Positions 31,760 through 41,220 of a stretch of 43,556 nucleotides of DNA are shown in pieces. Position 1 is the first letter of the stretch. Each line of letters begins with the position of its first letter. The translations under genes were made by a program, and so were the position numbers. Origin of the DNA: Pseudomonadota bacterium (GTDB taxonomy: Bacteria > Myxococcota_A > Polyangia > GCA-2747355); contig PDPC01000040.1 of the NCBI GenBank assembly GCA_002747355.1, positions 1-43,556 on the forward strand, read 5' to 3'. The notes beneath the pieces were generated by a model. That model searched no databases. It saw only the letters and a list, made by a program, of their open reading frames with translations, and was not told the DNA's origin.

Positions 31760-33163
31760 CTACTTCACGAGGTCGGCCGCAGAGCGGACCATGATCTGCG
31801 GCGAGGACTTGTACTTATGCAGCACCCCGGTGACCGAGGTGAAGGTGTCGTTGACTGCTGGGATGGTGAACTCGAAGAGATCGTTTTTCACCTCGAAGCT
31901 GTCGGTGGTTGAGAATCCGTAGGTCTTTGTGCCGTCTTTGCTCTTGACCAGCTCCTTCACCGTGACGTTTTCGACCTTGATTAAGACGCCCTCGTATTTT
32001 TGATAGTCAGCGCTGACCTGGATGTCGGCGGCCTTGACTGTAAGCGCCGTCGGAGCGCTGCTCGCGCCAAGGTCTTTGATCTCCGTGACGTTCTTGATCT
32101 CGCTCAAGTCGGAGAACTCGGTGTAGATCCCCGTAACCTCGACCTTGCTCCCCACCGCGGGGGGTTTGAGCGTGTCCGTGTCGGCCCACTGATGGTAGAC
32201 GTAGATCCCCTTATACGGGCCAGCAGCGCCCTCTTCCTGAATGTAGAACCCCTTCAGCTTCCCAGTCTTGGCGCTGGGGAACGCATCAACGGCGGTGACC
32301 ACACCGGTGACCTTGACCTCTGTGTCCTTTGCTGGCTTGTTGGCCGAGGCGGGGTCCTGGATGTCGCTGATCGTGACGACCTTGGCGTCCGCGCACCCAC
32401 CGCCGGCCGTGATGTCCGCCGCCCCGCGGGGGTTCAGCTTATGAAAATAAAAGAACACTGGCACGCCGACGATGCTCAGGCACTCGCCCACCTTGACGGT
32501 GCTGTGAGCATAGAGCTCGTCGTCAATACTAAGGTCGCCATCAACCCTGAACTGACCGTGTTTATCGAGCCCCTTGCGGACCTTGACGTTCTCCACCTTG
32601 ACCAGCACCCCTTCGTAGGCAGAGGCGTCTGGATCAGTCGTCAGCTCTGCCGGGGTAACAACCACCGGGGTAGGCTCGGCGCCGGTGCTCTTCTTGGTGA
32701 TCACGGCCTTCATGACCTGGATCACCACCTTGTTGTCCTTGTAGGGGTTGCTCGCAGGGCCCGTATAATGCTGCACGATGCCGGCGACATCCACGACGTC
32801 GCCCGGCTTTAGATCGGAGAGCTGACCCGCGTCGACCTTGGGACCAAAGAGAAAGAGCCCGCTGTTCTTCCCACCATTGGGATCCTGTACGAAGGCGTGG
32901 TTTGCGTAACTGCCAAAGGTGTCGACCGCGGTGACGATCACACCTTCGAGCTTGATCCCAGCGCCATCCGAGACCTTGCCGGTCTTGATATCGGGGATGG
33001 TCGTGGTGGTGAGCTCACCGAGGTCGGTCGAGACGCCACCCCCCTCTTTGTTGTTCATGCCACTGTCATGGGTGGGTTTTTTCTTGTTGTTGTCGTCGTC
33101 GCTACAGCCGAACGCCACCACCGTCGACAGAGCCATCATCAAAGCCAGGGTCTTGCGCATCAT
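31760..33163 (-). CDS. Lipoprotein with duplicated OB-fold-like modules
   Basis: 467 residues. ATG 33163 has a strong upstream AGGAGG. The signal peptide ends VVAFGC, followed by Asp/Asn/Lys-rich SDDDNNKKK, a flexible tether. Two homologous halves follow: IPDIKTGKVSDGAGIKLEGV with VTAVDTFGSYANHAFVQD (about 50-115) and ISDIQDPASANKPAKDTEVK with VTGVVTAVDAFPSAKTGKLKGFYIQE (about 275-340). Each half continues with YEGVLVKVENVKV or YEGVLIKVENVTV and a closing domain with a GV.....H/Y K segment. This repeated organisation resembles the OB-like domains of YhcR-type and other extracellular nuclease-associated proteins, but no nuclease domain is present. Function unknown; probably an outer-membrane ligand-binding lipoprotein. 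Confidence 0.7.
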   Translation of the reverse strand: MMRKTLALMMALSTVVAFGCSDDDNNKKKPTHDSGMNNKEGGGVSTDLGELTTTTIPDIKTGKVSDGAGIKLEGVIVTAVDTFGSYANHAFVQDPNGGKNSGLFLFGPKVDAGQLSDLKPGDVVDVAGIVQHYTGPASNPYKDNKVVIQVMKAVITKKSTGAEPTPVVVTPAELTTDPDASAYEGVLVKVENVKVRKGLDKHGQFRVDGDLSIDDELYAHSTVKVGECLSIVGVPVFFYFHKLNPRGAADITAGGGCADAKVVTISDIQDPASANKPAKDTEVKVTGVVTAVDAFPSAKTGKLKGFYIQEEGAAGPYKGIYVYHQWADTDTLKPPAVGSKVEVTGIYTEFSDLSEIKNVTEIKDLGASSAPTALTVKAADIQVSADYQKYEGVLIKVENVTVKELVKSKDGTKTYGFSTTDSFEVKNDLFEFTIPAVNDTFTSVTGVLHKYKSSPQIMVRSAADLVK

Positions 33164-33190
33164 ATCTTTCCTCCTGATCACGCTAAGCAC

Positions 33191-33220
33191 GGGCATGACT
33201 GTCGCATACGGAACATGCCC
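33191..33220 (-). promoter_or_regulatory. Inverted repeat upstream of the OB-fold lipoprotein
   Basis: GGGCATG (33191-33197) and CATGCCC (33214-33220) form a perfect 7-bp inverted repeat with a 16-base centre, 28 bp upstream of the start codon and just beyond the Shine-Dalgarno site. It could be an operator or a leader hairpin. Confidence 0.35.
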
Positions 33221-33370
33221 AGCTCCATTAAGGAGCAGGCTCGATGGTTTTACAAGTGAAAGGGGTATGAGAACAGATTACGGCGCGAACCCGACAATCA
33301 AGACGACATGAGGCTCAAGAGCTTCCCCACAGATTCGGGACCGATCCGGGAGCTGAACTGTCGAGCCGAC

Positions 33371-33460
33371 TTCGTAGCCGAAGAGACGAGCCCTATCGGT
33401 GGTCTGGCGAGCGTTCTGAGGCCTAGAAAGCGGCCAGCAGTGCTGTACCCGGCGACGGGA
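33371..33460 (-). repeat. Dispersed element family 2, copy 2
   Basis: Second copy of the repeat at 30961-31050, same orientation. It lies 10 bp from family 1 copy D, so the two element families are adjacent here. With copy D it fills most of the 565-bp gene-free interval 33164-33728 between the lipoprotein start and the rplQ stop. No gene is seen in that interval. Confidence 0.8.
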
Positions 33461-33469
33461 GAGATCTTT

Positions 33470-33628
33470 AGAGCGCTGATCCGCTAACCGGACCGAGCTG
33501 CGCGAAGGATGCGGCATCACGGCGTAGGAGCGAGAAGGGCACCTGCTGGTAGCGCGCAACCGACGAGCGACAACCGCTGTGGTGTCGCAGACCAGCGCGG
33601 CGACGGGAGGGACGTTGGTCAGCGCTCT
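33470..33628 (-). repeat. Dispersed element family 1, copy D (inverted)
   Basis: A 159-bp full copy in the opposite orientation to A-C, with perfect 10-bp terminal inverted repeats AGAGCGCTGA / TCAGCGCTCT. It matches copy C closely over its length. It lies 100 bp past the end of the ribosomal operon (rplQ stop at 33729). A self-complementary 12-mer CTCCTCGAGGAG (33717-33728) directly follows the rplQ stop. Confidence 0.92.
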
Positions 33629-33728
33629 TGGGGGGCCCTCAACGAAACGACGCTCTGGAGACGCCATCGCCGAACGCCAAAGGTGTGAACGCCAAGCCGA
33701 CAGCAAGGGCCGCAGCCTCCTCGAGGAG

Positions 33729-34220
33729 TCAGCTGCGTTTGAAGCGGGAGAAGAAGCCCTTCTTCTCGTCGCCGGCGCCATCTGCCTCGGGGGCATCGTC
33801 GAGGTCCTGTGGCATCTCCACAAACTCGATCAAAGCCATCGGCGCGTTGTCGCCACGACGATAGCCGAGCTTGTAAACCCGCGTATAGCCGCCGGGACGC
33901 TCGATGAAGAGCGGGGCCCAGTCGTCGAAGATGCGCTGAACCGCCTCGCGGTCTGGCAGCTCGCGACGCGAGATCCGCATCGCGTGGACGAGCTTGGCCT
34001 TCTCGGCGGCGCTGAGCGCGTCGCGATCCCTGGTCAGGATGTCGCCTAGGCGCGTGGCCCGCGTCACGGCGCGCTCGGCGAGGCGCCGCAGCTCTTGCGC
34101 GCGCCGCTCGGTGGTCTTGATCCGGCCGTGCTCGAGCAGACCGATCAGCATGTTGTTGTACATCGCCCGCCGGTGGGTCGACGACCGATTTAGTTTTCGT
34201 CTCTGCTTGCGGTGTCTCAC
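33729..34220 (-). CDS. rplQ: 50S ribosomal protein L17 (bL17)
   Basis: 163 residues; starts [20 protein letters not shown], the standard L17 N-terminus, with LIEHGRI-like [20 protein letters not shown] and [23 protein letters not shown]. The family is about 120-130 residues, so there is a C-terminal extension of some 30 residues, acidic then basic ([19 protein letters not shown]). It is the last gene of the alpha operon, 50 bp after rpoA. Confidence 0.97.
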   Translation of the reverse strand: MRHRKQRRKLNRSSTHRRAMYNNMLIGLLEHGRIKTTERRAQELRRLAERAVTRATRLGDILTRDRDALSAAEKAKLVHAMRISRRELPDREAVQRIFDDWAPLFIERPGGYTRVYKLGYRRGDNAPMALIEFVEMPQDLDDAPEADGAGDEKKGFFSRFKRS

Positions 34221-34270
34221 GACTGCCTACTCTCTCTATTCGCTCGTCGGCTCTCCAAGAAGAGACCCTG

Positions 34271-35329
34271 CTATTCGAGCGCCTCCCCCCCGGTGGGCTC
34301 AGTGCCCGTGGGGTCTTTCCAGTTGTCGAGCTTCATCCCGAGCCCCAGGCCCATCGAGGAGAGGATCTCCTTGATCTCCTTGAGCGACTTACGGCCGAAG
34401 TTCTTCGTCTTGAGCATCTCGGCCTCGGTCTTTTGTACCAGCTGGCCGATGTACTTGATATTGGCGTTCTGCAGGCAGTTGGCGCTACGCACCGACAGCT
34501 CCAGCTCGTCGACCGGGCGGTTGAGGTTCTCGTAGAGCACCCGCAGGTCCTCGTCGGCCTCGGTCTCCTCCTCCGGCTCCGGCAGCTCCTCGAAGTTGAT
34601 GAAGATCGTCAGCTGGTCTTTCAGGATCTTCGCGGCGAAGGCCACGGCGTCCTCAGGGCTCACGCTGCCGTCGGTCCAAACCTCGAGGGTCAGCTTGTCG
34701 TAGTCGGTCTGCTGCCCAACGCGGGCGTTGGTCACCGTGTAGTTGACCTTGCGAACCGGCGAAAAGAGCGCGTCGATCGGGATGGTGCCCACCGGCGCCG
34801 AGGCAGACTTGTTGCGCTCCGCCGAGACATATCCGCGGCCGAGCTGCACCGTCAGCTCCATGTTGAGCTTGGCGTCGCCGGAGAGCGTCGCCACGAGGTG
34901 CTCAGGGTTGAGGATCTCGATGCCGGGTGGTGTCTGGATGTCGCCGGCCTTCAGCGGGCCCTCACCGCGAGCGTTCACATGAAGAACTCGCGGGCCGGCC
35001 TCGTTCATCTGAATCAGCACCTCTTTGAGGTTGAGGATGATGTCTGTGACGTCCTCGACCACACCGGGAAGCGCGGTGAACTCATGCAGCGCGCCGTCGA
35101 GCTTGACAGCCGAGATCGCGGCACCCTGGAGCGACGAGAGCAGCACGCGCCGCAGGCTGTTGCCGATGGTGATCCCGAAGCCGCGCTCGAGCGGCTCGCA
35201 GGAGAACTTGCCGTAGGTCGCCGTCAGCGTCGACGCGTCCTTTTCCAGCAAGCGCGGCTTGATCAGATCGCGCCAGTTGCGAGCGATCGCCGGATTCTGC
35301 GTTGGATTGGCAGACGCTTGGGTCTCCAT
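34271..35329 (-). CDS. rpoA: RNA polymerase alpha subunit
   Basis: 352 residues. The N-terminal assembly domain has [20 protein letters not shown] and [16 protein letters not shown]. The C-terminal domain has [22 protein letters not shown] and [16 protein letters not shown], the helices that contact UP elements and activators. A Pro/Gly/Glu tail of about 20 residues follows. ATG 35329 has GGGAG upstream; in-frame sequence further upstream is not conserved. It follows rpsD in the alpha operon. Confidence 0.98.
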   Translation of the reverse strand: METQASANPTQNPAIARNWRDLIKPRLLEKDASTLTATYGKFSCEPLERGFGITIGNSLRRVLLSSLQGAAISAVKLDGALHEFTALPGVVEDVTDIILNLKEVLIQMNEAGPRVLHVNARGEGPLKAGDIQTPPGIEILNPEHLVATLSGDAKLNMELTVQLGRGYVSAERNKSASAPVGTIPIDALFSPVRKVNYTVTNARVGQQTDYDKLTLEVWTDGSVSPEDAVAFAAKILKDQLTIFINFEELPEPEEETEADEDLRVLYENLNRPVDELELSVRSANCLQNANIKYIGQLVQKTEAEMLKTKNFGRKSLKEIKEILSSMGLGLGMKLDNWKDPTGTEPTGGEALE

Positions 35330-35415
35330 GCTGCTCCCTTCCTGAGCCGGTCTCTCCCCTTCTCGGGGGGCACCGGATTCCACTTGGCTTTGGCGTTCGG
35401 GCGACGTTCGCCGTC

Positions 35416-36042
35416 TTAGCGCGAGTAGAGCTCGACGATCAGCTGCTCGCGGATCGGCATCGACAGCTCCTCGCGGACCGGCATCTCTTTGAAGACGCCC
35501 TTGAACGCCTCCTTATCAAGCTCGATCCAGCTCGGCGTACCGCGACGGTCGACGGTCCCGATGGACTCGATGATCTTCGCGGTCTTCTTGCTGCGCTCCT
35601 TGACCTCAACGACATCCCCGGGCTTGATCAGCATCGAAGGAATGTTGGCCTTGTGGCCATTGACCAAGAAGTGACGGTGACGAACCAGCTGACGCGCCTC
35701 CGCGCGGGTCCCCGCGAAGCCCATCCGATAGACGACGTTGTCGAGGCGACGCTCGAGGAGCATCAGCAGGTTCTCACCTGTGACGCCCTTCATCCGACTT
35801 GCCTTGACGTAGTAGCCGCGGAACTGCTTCTCCAGGAGCCCGTACATACGGCGAACCTTCTGCTTCTCACGCAGCTGCTCGCCGAAGTCGGTGCGCTTCT
35901 TACGCCCCTGGCCATGCTGTCCCGGAGGATAGGCGCGACGCTCATAGGCGCATTTATCGGTATAGCAACGGTCGCCCTTGAGAAAGAGCTTTAGGTCCTC
36001 GCGCCGACAAAGCCGGCACACGGGTCCCGTGTAACGAGCCAC
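35416..36042 (-). CDS. rpsD: 30S ribosomal protein S4 (uS4), zinc-binding form
   Basis: 208 residues, normal. [20 protein letters not shown] has CxxC, completed by CYTDKC, giving a four-Cys zinc site. The S4 RNA-binding domain is seen in [20 protein letters not shown] and [23 protein letters not shown]4 nucleates 30S assembly and in enterics represses the alpha operon; that regulation is not established here. Confidence 0.98.
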   Translation of the reverse strand: MARYTGPVCRLCRREDLKLFLKGDRCYTDKCAYERRAYPPGQHGQGRKKRTDFGEQLREKQKVRRMYGLLEKQFRGYYVKASRMKGVTGENLLMLLERRLDNVVYRMGFAGTRAEARQLVRHRHFLVNGHKANIPSMLIKPGDVVEVKERSKKTAKIIESIGTVDRRGTPSWIELDKEAFKGVFKEMPVREELSMPIREQLIVELYSR

Positions 36043-36060
36043 GGTAGCCTCCTGCGTATA

Positions 36061-36447
36061 TCAGACGCGGCGCCGCTTGGGCGGCCGGCAGCCATTGTGG
36101 GGGATCGGGGTCACGTCGCGGATCAACGTCACCTTGAAACCAGCGTTCTGCAGCGCGCGTAGCGCCGACTCACGACCGGAGCCCGGGCCCTTGAGGTACA
36201 CGGCGAGCGTACGCATGCCATGCTCCTGAGCCTTGTGGCCGGCATCCTCGGCTGCCATCTGAGCGGCGAAGGGCGTGCTCTTACGCGAGCCCTTGAAACC
36301 GCAACAGCCAGCGCTGGACCACGACACGACGTTACCGCTGACGTCGGTGATGGTGATCAGCGTGTTGTTGAACGTCGACGCGATATGAGCGACGCCGTTG
36401 AGGATATTCTTCTTGACCTTGCGCTTGCCCTTACGTGGACTGGCCAT
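36061..36447 (-). CDS. rpsK: 30S ribosomal protein S11 (uS11)
   Basis: 128 residues. Motifs [48 protein letters not shown] and the C-terminal [10 protein letters not shown] are diagnostic. Basic N-terminus. It starts 128 bp after the rpsM stop, an unusually long spacer for this operon. Confidence 0.98.
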   Translation of the reverse strand: MASPRKGKRKVKKNILNGVAHIASTFNNTLITITDVSGNVVSWSSAGCCGFKGSRKSTPFAAQMAAEDAGHKAQEHGMRTLAVYLKGPGSGRESALRALQNAGFKVTLIRDVTPIPHNGCRPPKRRRV

Positions 36448-36499
36448 CTCGTATTCCCGATCCTGGTCGCAGCCTCTGCCCTACCTGCGACGCTCGAAC

Positions 36500-36518
36500 G
36501 GCGGGTCATGACCCCGCC
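36500..36518 (-). promoter_or_regulatory. Hairpin in the rpsM-rpsK spacer
   Basis: GGCGGG (36500-36505) and CCCGCC (36513-36518) form a perfect 6-bp stem around TCATGAC. It stands in the middle of the 128-bp gap between rpsM and rpsK. It might be a processing site, attenuator or ribosomal-protein binding site. Confidence 0.35.
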
Positions 36519-36575
36519 TCAACTGACTCTAGAGCTAAGCCATCTCAGCTCGAAGCGGATCGCCTCGAGCCGTCG

Positions 36576-36950
36576 CTACTTCTTCTTTTTTCGGCTCATG
36601 ATGCCGCGACGCGGACCCTTACGCGTACGTGCGTTGGTGTTGGTCCGCTGGCCGCGCACCGGCAGCCCACGCTTGTGGCGGATACCGCGATAGCAGTTCA
36701 AATCCATCAGGCGCTTGATGTTCATGTTGACTTCACGACGCAGGTCACCCTCGACCTTGTACTCGGCGTCGATCACCTGGCGGACGCGCCGCACCTGATC
36801 TTCGCTGAGGTCATCGGTGCGGATACCGCCGCCAACCTCCGCCTTGTCGAGGATCTCCTTCGACTTGGCGCGACCGATGCCATAGATATAGGTAAGCGCG
36901 ATGTCCATGCGCTTGTTTCGGGGCAAGTCAACGCCCGCGATACGTGCCAT
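36576..36950 (-). CDS. rpsM: 30S ribosomal protein S13 (uS13)
   Basis: 124 residues. [26 protein letters not shown] is the standard start, followed by [27 protein letters not shown] and a Lys-rich end. It contacts the P-site tRNA and the subunit bridge. It starts 14 bp after rpmJ. Confidence 0.98.
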   Translation of the reverse strand: MARIAGVDLPRNKRMDIALTYIYGIGRAKSKEILDKAEVGGGIRTDDLSEDQVRRVRQVIDAEYKVEGDLRREVNMNIKRLMDLNCYRGIRHKRGLPVRGQRTNTNARTRKGPRRGIMSRKKKK

Positions 36951-36964
36951 CGAAAGACTCCCTA

Positions 36965-37078
36965 CTAACCCTGGCGCTGCTTATGCCGCGGATTCTCACA
37001 GATCACGCGGACGATGCCGCGCCGCTTGATGATCTTGCACTTGTCGCAGATCTTGCGAACCGACGCTCGAACTTTCAT
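36965..37078 (-). CDS. rpmJ: 50S ribosomal protein L36 (bL36)
   Basis: 37 residues, the canonical short form: [20 protein letters not shown] at the start with C11, C14, C27 and H32 as the zinc ligands, ending RHKQRQG. A GAGGA Shine-Dalgarno lies before the ATG. It lies between map and rpsM; infA, often found here, is missing. Confidence 0.97.
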   Translation of the reverse strand: MKVRASVRKICDKCKIIKRRGIVRVICENPRHKQRQG

Positions 37079-37127
37079 CGTATATTCCTCAAGTGCGACA
37101 TTGCGGCTTGCACTGGCCGCGTCTGTC

Positions 37128-37955
37128 TCAATTACCTTGCGACTTCAGAGACTTACCGTCCCCTGTTCGTCGACTTAGCACCCAGGGGCCATTGTCCGTG
37201 ATCGCCACCGAGTGCTCGAAATGGGCCGAGAGCTTGCCATCCTTGGTGCGGGCTGTCCAGCCGTCTCCGTCGATGGAGACGTCGGCCGTCCCAACGTTTA
37301 CCATCGGCTCGATCGCCAAGACCATCCCGCGCTTCAGCTTCGGGTTGCGTAGCCGGCGCTGGGTGAAGCCCTGCCAGCCCTTGCTATCGTCGACGAAGTT
37401 TGGCACGAGCGGGTCTTCATGCATCCGTTTGCCAATCCCGTGGCCGTAGAAGGCCCGAACGACCGAGAACCCACGGCTCTCAACGAACGCTTGAATCGCC
37501 CCGCTGATATCGCGGAGTCGACCACCAACGACGCAGCGAGCGATCGCGCGCTCGAGCGCCTCTTCGGTGATCTCGAGCAGCTCCTTGGCTTCGGCCGAGA
37601 TCGTCCCCACAGGAAAGGTCCTCGCGGCGTCGCCGAAGTAACCGCCCTTGTCGACGCCGAAGTCGACGCTGACGATGTCACCCTCCCGCAGGACGCGCTC
37701 ACCACGAGGGATGCCATGAACGACCTCGTCGTTGACCGAGACGCAGACCACCGCGGGGAAAGGCGGATGTCCATAGCCGAGAAACGCAGGGATCACGTCA
37801 TACGCGCGCACAAGATCGCGCGCGCGCTGATCGATATCCCCTGTGCTGATTCCCGGTTGAATCATCGCCTCTAGCTCATCGAGTACCCGGCAAACGACCT
37901 GGTCTGCCGCCCACATTTTCTCCAACTCGCCCGGGCTCTTGTAGCTGATACCCAT
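37128..37955 (-). CDS. map: Methionine aminopeptidase, type I
   Basis: 275 residues. It removes the initiator Met from new proteins. The metal ligands are all visible: Asp in [14 protein letters not shown] (two), His in [13 protein letters not shown], Glu in LAIEPMV and Glu in AHFEHSVAI. The substrate His is in [10 protein letters not shown]. An insertion of roughly a dozen residues ([13 protein letters not shown]) sits between the His and first Glu ligand regions. It directly follows secY, without adk. Confidence 0.97.
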   Translation of the reverse strand: MGISYKSPGELEKMWAADQVVCRVLDELEAMIQPGISTGDIDQRARDLVRAYDVIPAFLGYGHPPFPAVVCVSVNDEVVHGIPRGERVLREGDIVSVDFGVDKGGYFGDAARTFPVGTISAEAKELLEITEEALERAIARCVVGGRLRDISGAIQAFVESRGFSVVRAFYGHGIGKRMHEDPLVPNFVDDSKGWQGFTQRRLRNPKLKRGMVLAIEPMVNVGTADVSIDGDGWTARTKDGKLSAHFEHSVAITDNGPWVLSRRTGDGKSLKSQGN

Positions 37956-37999
37956 GGGTTACACCAGCTCCAGAGCGCCGCGAGCCGTCCAACGCCTCG

Positions 38000-39322
38000 C
38001 TAACGCGAACGTCGGCCTCGAATCTTCGGCCCCTTCTGACCCAAGAAACCATCGTAATGCCGCGAAATCAGGTGCGACTGAATCTGCTGCACCGTATCCA
38101 GCGCCACACCAACGACGATCAAAAGCCCGGTACCGCCGAAATAGAACGGGACCTTGAACTGGGCGATCATGATCGTAGGCAGCACGCAGACCGCCGAGAC
38201 GTAGATAGCCCCACCGAAGGTGATGCGTGTTAGCACCTTATCGATGTACTCGGCGGTCTTCTTGCCAGGACGAATACCTGGGATGAAACCGCCGTTCTTT
38301 TTGAGGTTGTCTGCCACATCGACCGGGTTGAACGTCACCGCGGTGTAGAAATAGCAAAAGAAGACGATCAGCAGCACATAGAGCAGCTGATAGCGCCAGT
38401 CGTTGGGCTGAAGCGCATCTTGAATCGCGCGCATCCAGTTGGTGTTGATAAAATGCGCCAGCTGCGCCGGAAACATCAGGATCGAGGAGGCGAAGATCGG
38501 CGGGATCACGCCCGCGGTGTTGACCTTCAACGGGAGGTGGCTCGTTTGTCCACCGTATTGTTTACGTCCGATGACCCGCTTGGCGTATTGAACCGGGATG
38601 CGCCGCTGAGCACGCTCGAAGAAGATAATCACGGCGACGACGCCGACGACGATCGCAGCGATGAGGGCCAGGTTGAAGGGACCAATGTCGCCTAGCTTGG
38701 CCTTTTGGTAGAGCTGCACCAAGCCGTCGGGCATGTCCGCGACGATACCGGCGAAGATGATCAGCGAGATCCCGTTCCCGATCCCTCGCTCTGTGATCTG
38801 CTCGCCCAACCACATCACGAACGCCGTCCCCGTGGTCAGGGTGAGGATCGTCATCAAGCGGAACGACCAACCAGGCTCGAGGACGACCTCGCCGAAGGTT
38901 CGGTAGGTCGCGTTGGAGCCCTCCAACCACGCGGCGATGAAATACCCCTGTACGACCGAGAGCATGATCGTGCCGTACCGTGTGTACTGGTTGATCTTTT
39001 TTCGTCCCGCGTCGCCTTCCTTAGACAGCCGCTCGAGGGTCGGCACGACGACCGTCAAGAGCTGTAGAATAATCGACGCGGAGATGTAGGGCATGATGCC
39101 CAGCGCGATAATCGAGAGCTGCTCGAGGGCACCGCCCGAGAACATGTTGAACATGCCCAGGAAGGTGCCCGACGACTGCGCCATGATCTGCTTCATCACC
39201 GACCGGTTCACTCCCGGTACGGTGACAAAGACCATGATCCGATAAACGGCGAGCATCCCCAATGTAAAGAGGATGCGTTTGCGCAGCTCAGGAATCTTGG
39301 TGATGCCGCCGAATCCAGCCAT
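38000..39322 (-). CDS. secY: Protein translocase subunit SecY
   Basis: 440 residues, ten membrane helices, normal length. Motifs: plug and helix 2 region [88 protein letters not shown] and the C-terminal [23 protein letters not shown]. It forms the general secretion channel. A 136-bp spacer with two hairpins separates it from rplO. Confidence 0.98.
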   Translation of the reverse strand: MAGFGGITKIPELRKRILFTLGMLAVYRIMVFVTVPGVNRSVMKQIMAQSSGTFLGMFNMFSGGALEQLSIIALGIMPYISASIILQLLTVVVPTLERLSKEGDAGRKKINQYTRYGTIMLSVVQGYFIAAWLEGSNATYRTFGEVVLEPGWSFRLMTILTLTTGTAFVMWLGEQITERGIGNGISLIIFAGIVADMPDGLVQLYQKAKLGDIGPFNLALIAAIVVGVVAVIIFFERAQRRIPVQYAKRVIGRKQYGGQTSHLPLKVNTAGVIPPIFASSILMFPAQLAHFINTNWMRAIQDALQPNDWRYQLLYVLLIVFFCYFYTAVTFNPVDVADNLKKNGGFIPGIRPGKKTAEYIDKVLTRITFGGAIYVSAVCVLPTIMIAQFKVPFYFGGTGLLIVVGVALDTVQQIQSHLISRHYDGFLGQKGPKIRGRRSR

Positions 39323-39392
39323 CGCCTGCTTTCGCCTTCCCTAAGCCGCCCGAAGGCGAGAGGTTCCCATCGCCCGTCGACGAGAGAGACTC

Positions 39393-39413
39393 TCCCGCCG
39401 CCAGTCGGCGGGA
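39393..39413 (-). promoter_or_regulatory. Hairpin in the rplO-secY spacer
   Basis: TCCCGCCG (39393-39400) pairs perfectly with CGGCGGGA (39406-39413) around a 5-base loop. A second stem CGCCTTC...GAAGGCG lies nearer to secY (about 39332-39358). Both are between rplO and secY. Without a U-run they are more likely mRNA processing or attenuation elements than full terminators. Confidence 0.4.
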
Positions 39414-39458
39414 TAACGGGTGATTCCTCGCGATAAAACGTGTCTAGCCAACTTGGCC

Positions 39459-39971
39459 CTACTCAGCGGCCTCGGTCGTCTCTGACGAACCGCCGCGCTT
39501 GGCACGTTTCCGCACGACCGGGTCTACCACGAGTGCGGTACCCCCCGCCGCCTCGATCTTGGCCTTGGCAGACTTCGAGAAGCCCTGTGCCTTGACTGTA
39601 AGGCCGTGGGCGATGCTGCCATTGCCGAGGATCTTCACATGGCTCGCCTTACGCGGAGCCAGGCCCTTCTCGACCAGCATTGGGAGGTCGATCGTCTCTC
39701 CAGCGCCGAAGGCCAGCGCAAGCTGCCCCACGTTCACCGGATGGAACTCAGTGCGAAAAATGTTGACGAAGCCGCGCTTTGGCAGGCGCCGCTGGAGCGG
39801 CATCTGACCGCCCTCAAACCATGGCCCCATCGGGCCACCGCTTCGGCTCTTTTGGCCTTTTTGACCACGACCCGCGGTGGTGCCCCAACCGCTACCGTGA
39901 CCGCGGCCGACGCGCTTGCGCTTATGCTTGGCCCCTGCCGGGGGCTTCAAATCGGAGAGGGTAGTACCCAT
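39459..39971 (-). CDS. rplO: 50S ribosomal protein L15 (uL15)
   Basis: 170 residues from ATG 39971. TLSDLKPPAGAKHKRKRVGR, GHGSGWGTTAGRGQKGQKSRSGG and FEGGQMPLQRRLPKRGF are the L15 signatures. A Ser/Thr/Glu-rich tail of about 17 residues extends beyond the usual end. The start agrees with the family N-terminus; a further 13 in-frame residues upstream are not conserved. Confidence 0.97.
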   Translation of the reverse strand: MGTTLSDLKPPAGAKHKRKRVGRGHGSGWGTTAGRGQKGQKSRSGGPMGPWFEGGQMPLQRRLPKRGFVNIFRTEFHPVNVGQLALAFGAGETIDLPMLVEKGLAPRKASHVKILGNGSIAHGLTVKAQGFSKSAKAKIEAAGGTALVVDPVVRKRAKRGGSSETTEAAE

Positions 39972-40026
39972 CGTCGTACTCTCTGGCTTCCGATCCACAG
40001 ACCGGAACATGATTCGCGACAGCGCC

Positions 40027-40218
40027 CTATTGGCCGTCCGCCGGTTCCACTTGCACGAGGTGTTGCACCTTTCGGATCATCCCGCGGATTGGCAGGGTGT
40101 CTTCGAGCACCTTCGAGCTATTCAGGCGCCGCAGGCCGAGGCCTTCAAGCACCTTTCGCTGCGTGCCGGGGCGCCCGATCGCGGAGCGCACCAACGTCAC
40201 CTTCAGCTTCGTCGCCAT
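40027..40218 (-). CDS. rpmD: 50S ribosomal protein L30 (uL30)
   Basis: 63 residues. [20 protein letters not shown] and [29 protein letters not shown] match the short bacterial L30. It begins 3 bp after the rpsE stop. Confidence 0.97.
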   Translation of the reverse strand: MATKLKVTLVRSAIGRPGTQRKVLEGLGLRRLNSSKVLEDTLPIRGMIRKVQHLVQVEPADGQ

Positions 40219-40221
40219 GAC

Positions 40222-40728
40222 CTACTCCTTGAAACGCTCGGCGTCAACGCCGCGTAGCGCCGCGGTCTGCTCCGGGCTTCGCAGCTCCTTCAACGCCGTC
40301 ACGGTCGCGTGGATCACGTTGTGCGGGTTGTTGGTGCCGAGGCATTTGGTCAGGATGTCCTGAACGCCGGCGACCTCCATGATCGCACGAACCGGACCGC
40401 CGGCGATCACGCCAGTACCCGGGCTAGCTGGACGAAGCAGCACCTGCCCCGCACCAAAGCGGCCGAGCACGCCATGAGGGATCGTCGAGCCGTTGAGCGG
40501 GACGCGGAAAAGGCCCTTCTTAGCCTTCTCCGTCCCTTTGCGAATCGCCTCGGGCACCTCGTTGGCCTTACCGAGCGCCGCGCCAACCCACCCGTTGCCG
40601 TTGCCGACCACGACCAGCGCGCTGAAGCTGAAGCGACGGCCACCCTTGACGACCTTCGCGACGCGATTGATGTAGACGACGCGATCGACGAGCTCGCCGA
40701 TCTCCTCGTAGTCAACTGCTGCTACCAC
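40222..40728 (-). CDS. rpsE: 30S ribosomal protein S5 (uS5)
   Basis: 168 residues. [36 protein letters not shown] is the RNA-binding double-stranded fold, followed by [42 protein letters not shown] and [12 protein letters not shown]5 is a translational-fidelity protein. Confidence 0.98.
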   Translation of the reverse strand: MVAAVDYEEIGELVDRVVYINRVAKVVKGGRRFSFSALVVVGNGNGWVGAALGKANEVPEAIRKGTEKAKKGLFRVPLNGSTIPHGVLGRFGAGQVLLRPASPGTGVIAGGPVRAIMEVAGVQDILTKCLGTNNPHNVIHATVTALKELRSPEQTAALRGVDAERFKE

Positions 40729-40756
40729 CTTGGACTCCTATGCCGCTCGGCTCGCG

Positions 40757-41119
40757 CTAGAAGCGCAGCCCGCCCTTACGCGCGGCGTCGGCCAACGCTT
40801 TGACGCGACCGTGGTACTTATAGCCGCTGCGATCGAAGATAACCGCCTCGACACCCTGCGCCTTGCAGCGCTCAGCAATCAGCGTGCCCAGCTTCTCGGC
40901 CTGCTGCGTCTTCTTCATCCCCGAGTAGAGCTCGGCGTTCTTCTTGCCCTCGGTGCTCGCAGCGGCGACGGTCTCCCCGGCGACGTCGTCGATCACCTGA
41001 ACGTAGGTGTGGCGAGCGCTCCGGTAGATCGCCATCCGTGGCCGCTCCGGGGTGCCGGAGAGGTTCTTGCGGATGCTCTTGCGGCGGCGCTGCCGAGCTT
41101 CCAGTTTCGTGTTAGCCAT
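40757..41119 (-). CDS. rplR: 50S ribosomal protein L18 (uL18)
   Basis: 120 residues. [40 protein letters not shown] and [26 protein letters not shown] identify L18, which binds 5S rRNA. A 101-bp spacer lies before it, after rplF. Confidence 0.98.
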   Translation of the reverse strand: MANTKLEARQRRRKSIRKNLSGTPERPRMAIYRSARHTYVQVIDDVAGETVAAASTEGKKNAELYSGMKKTQQAEKLGTLIAERCKAQGVEAVIFDRSGYKYHGRVKALADAARKGGLRF

Positions 41120-41220
41120 CGTTCTATCCTCACACGGCCCGGGCCCCGCCCGACCGTGGTCGGCTCGGCTGTACCGGACCTTAAAGGCTAGTTCTCGTCG
41201 CCCATTAGGCGATTAGACGT

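Noticed and set aside
33278-33823. Minus-strand frame of 181 codons upstream of the lipoprotein
   Set aside because: It spans both dispersed repeats and the rplQ end; its similarity to the frame near fliP is due to repeat family 2.
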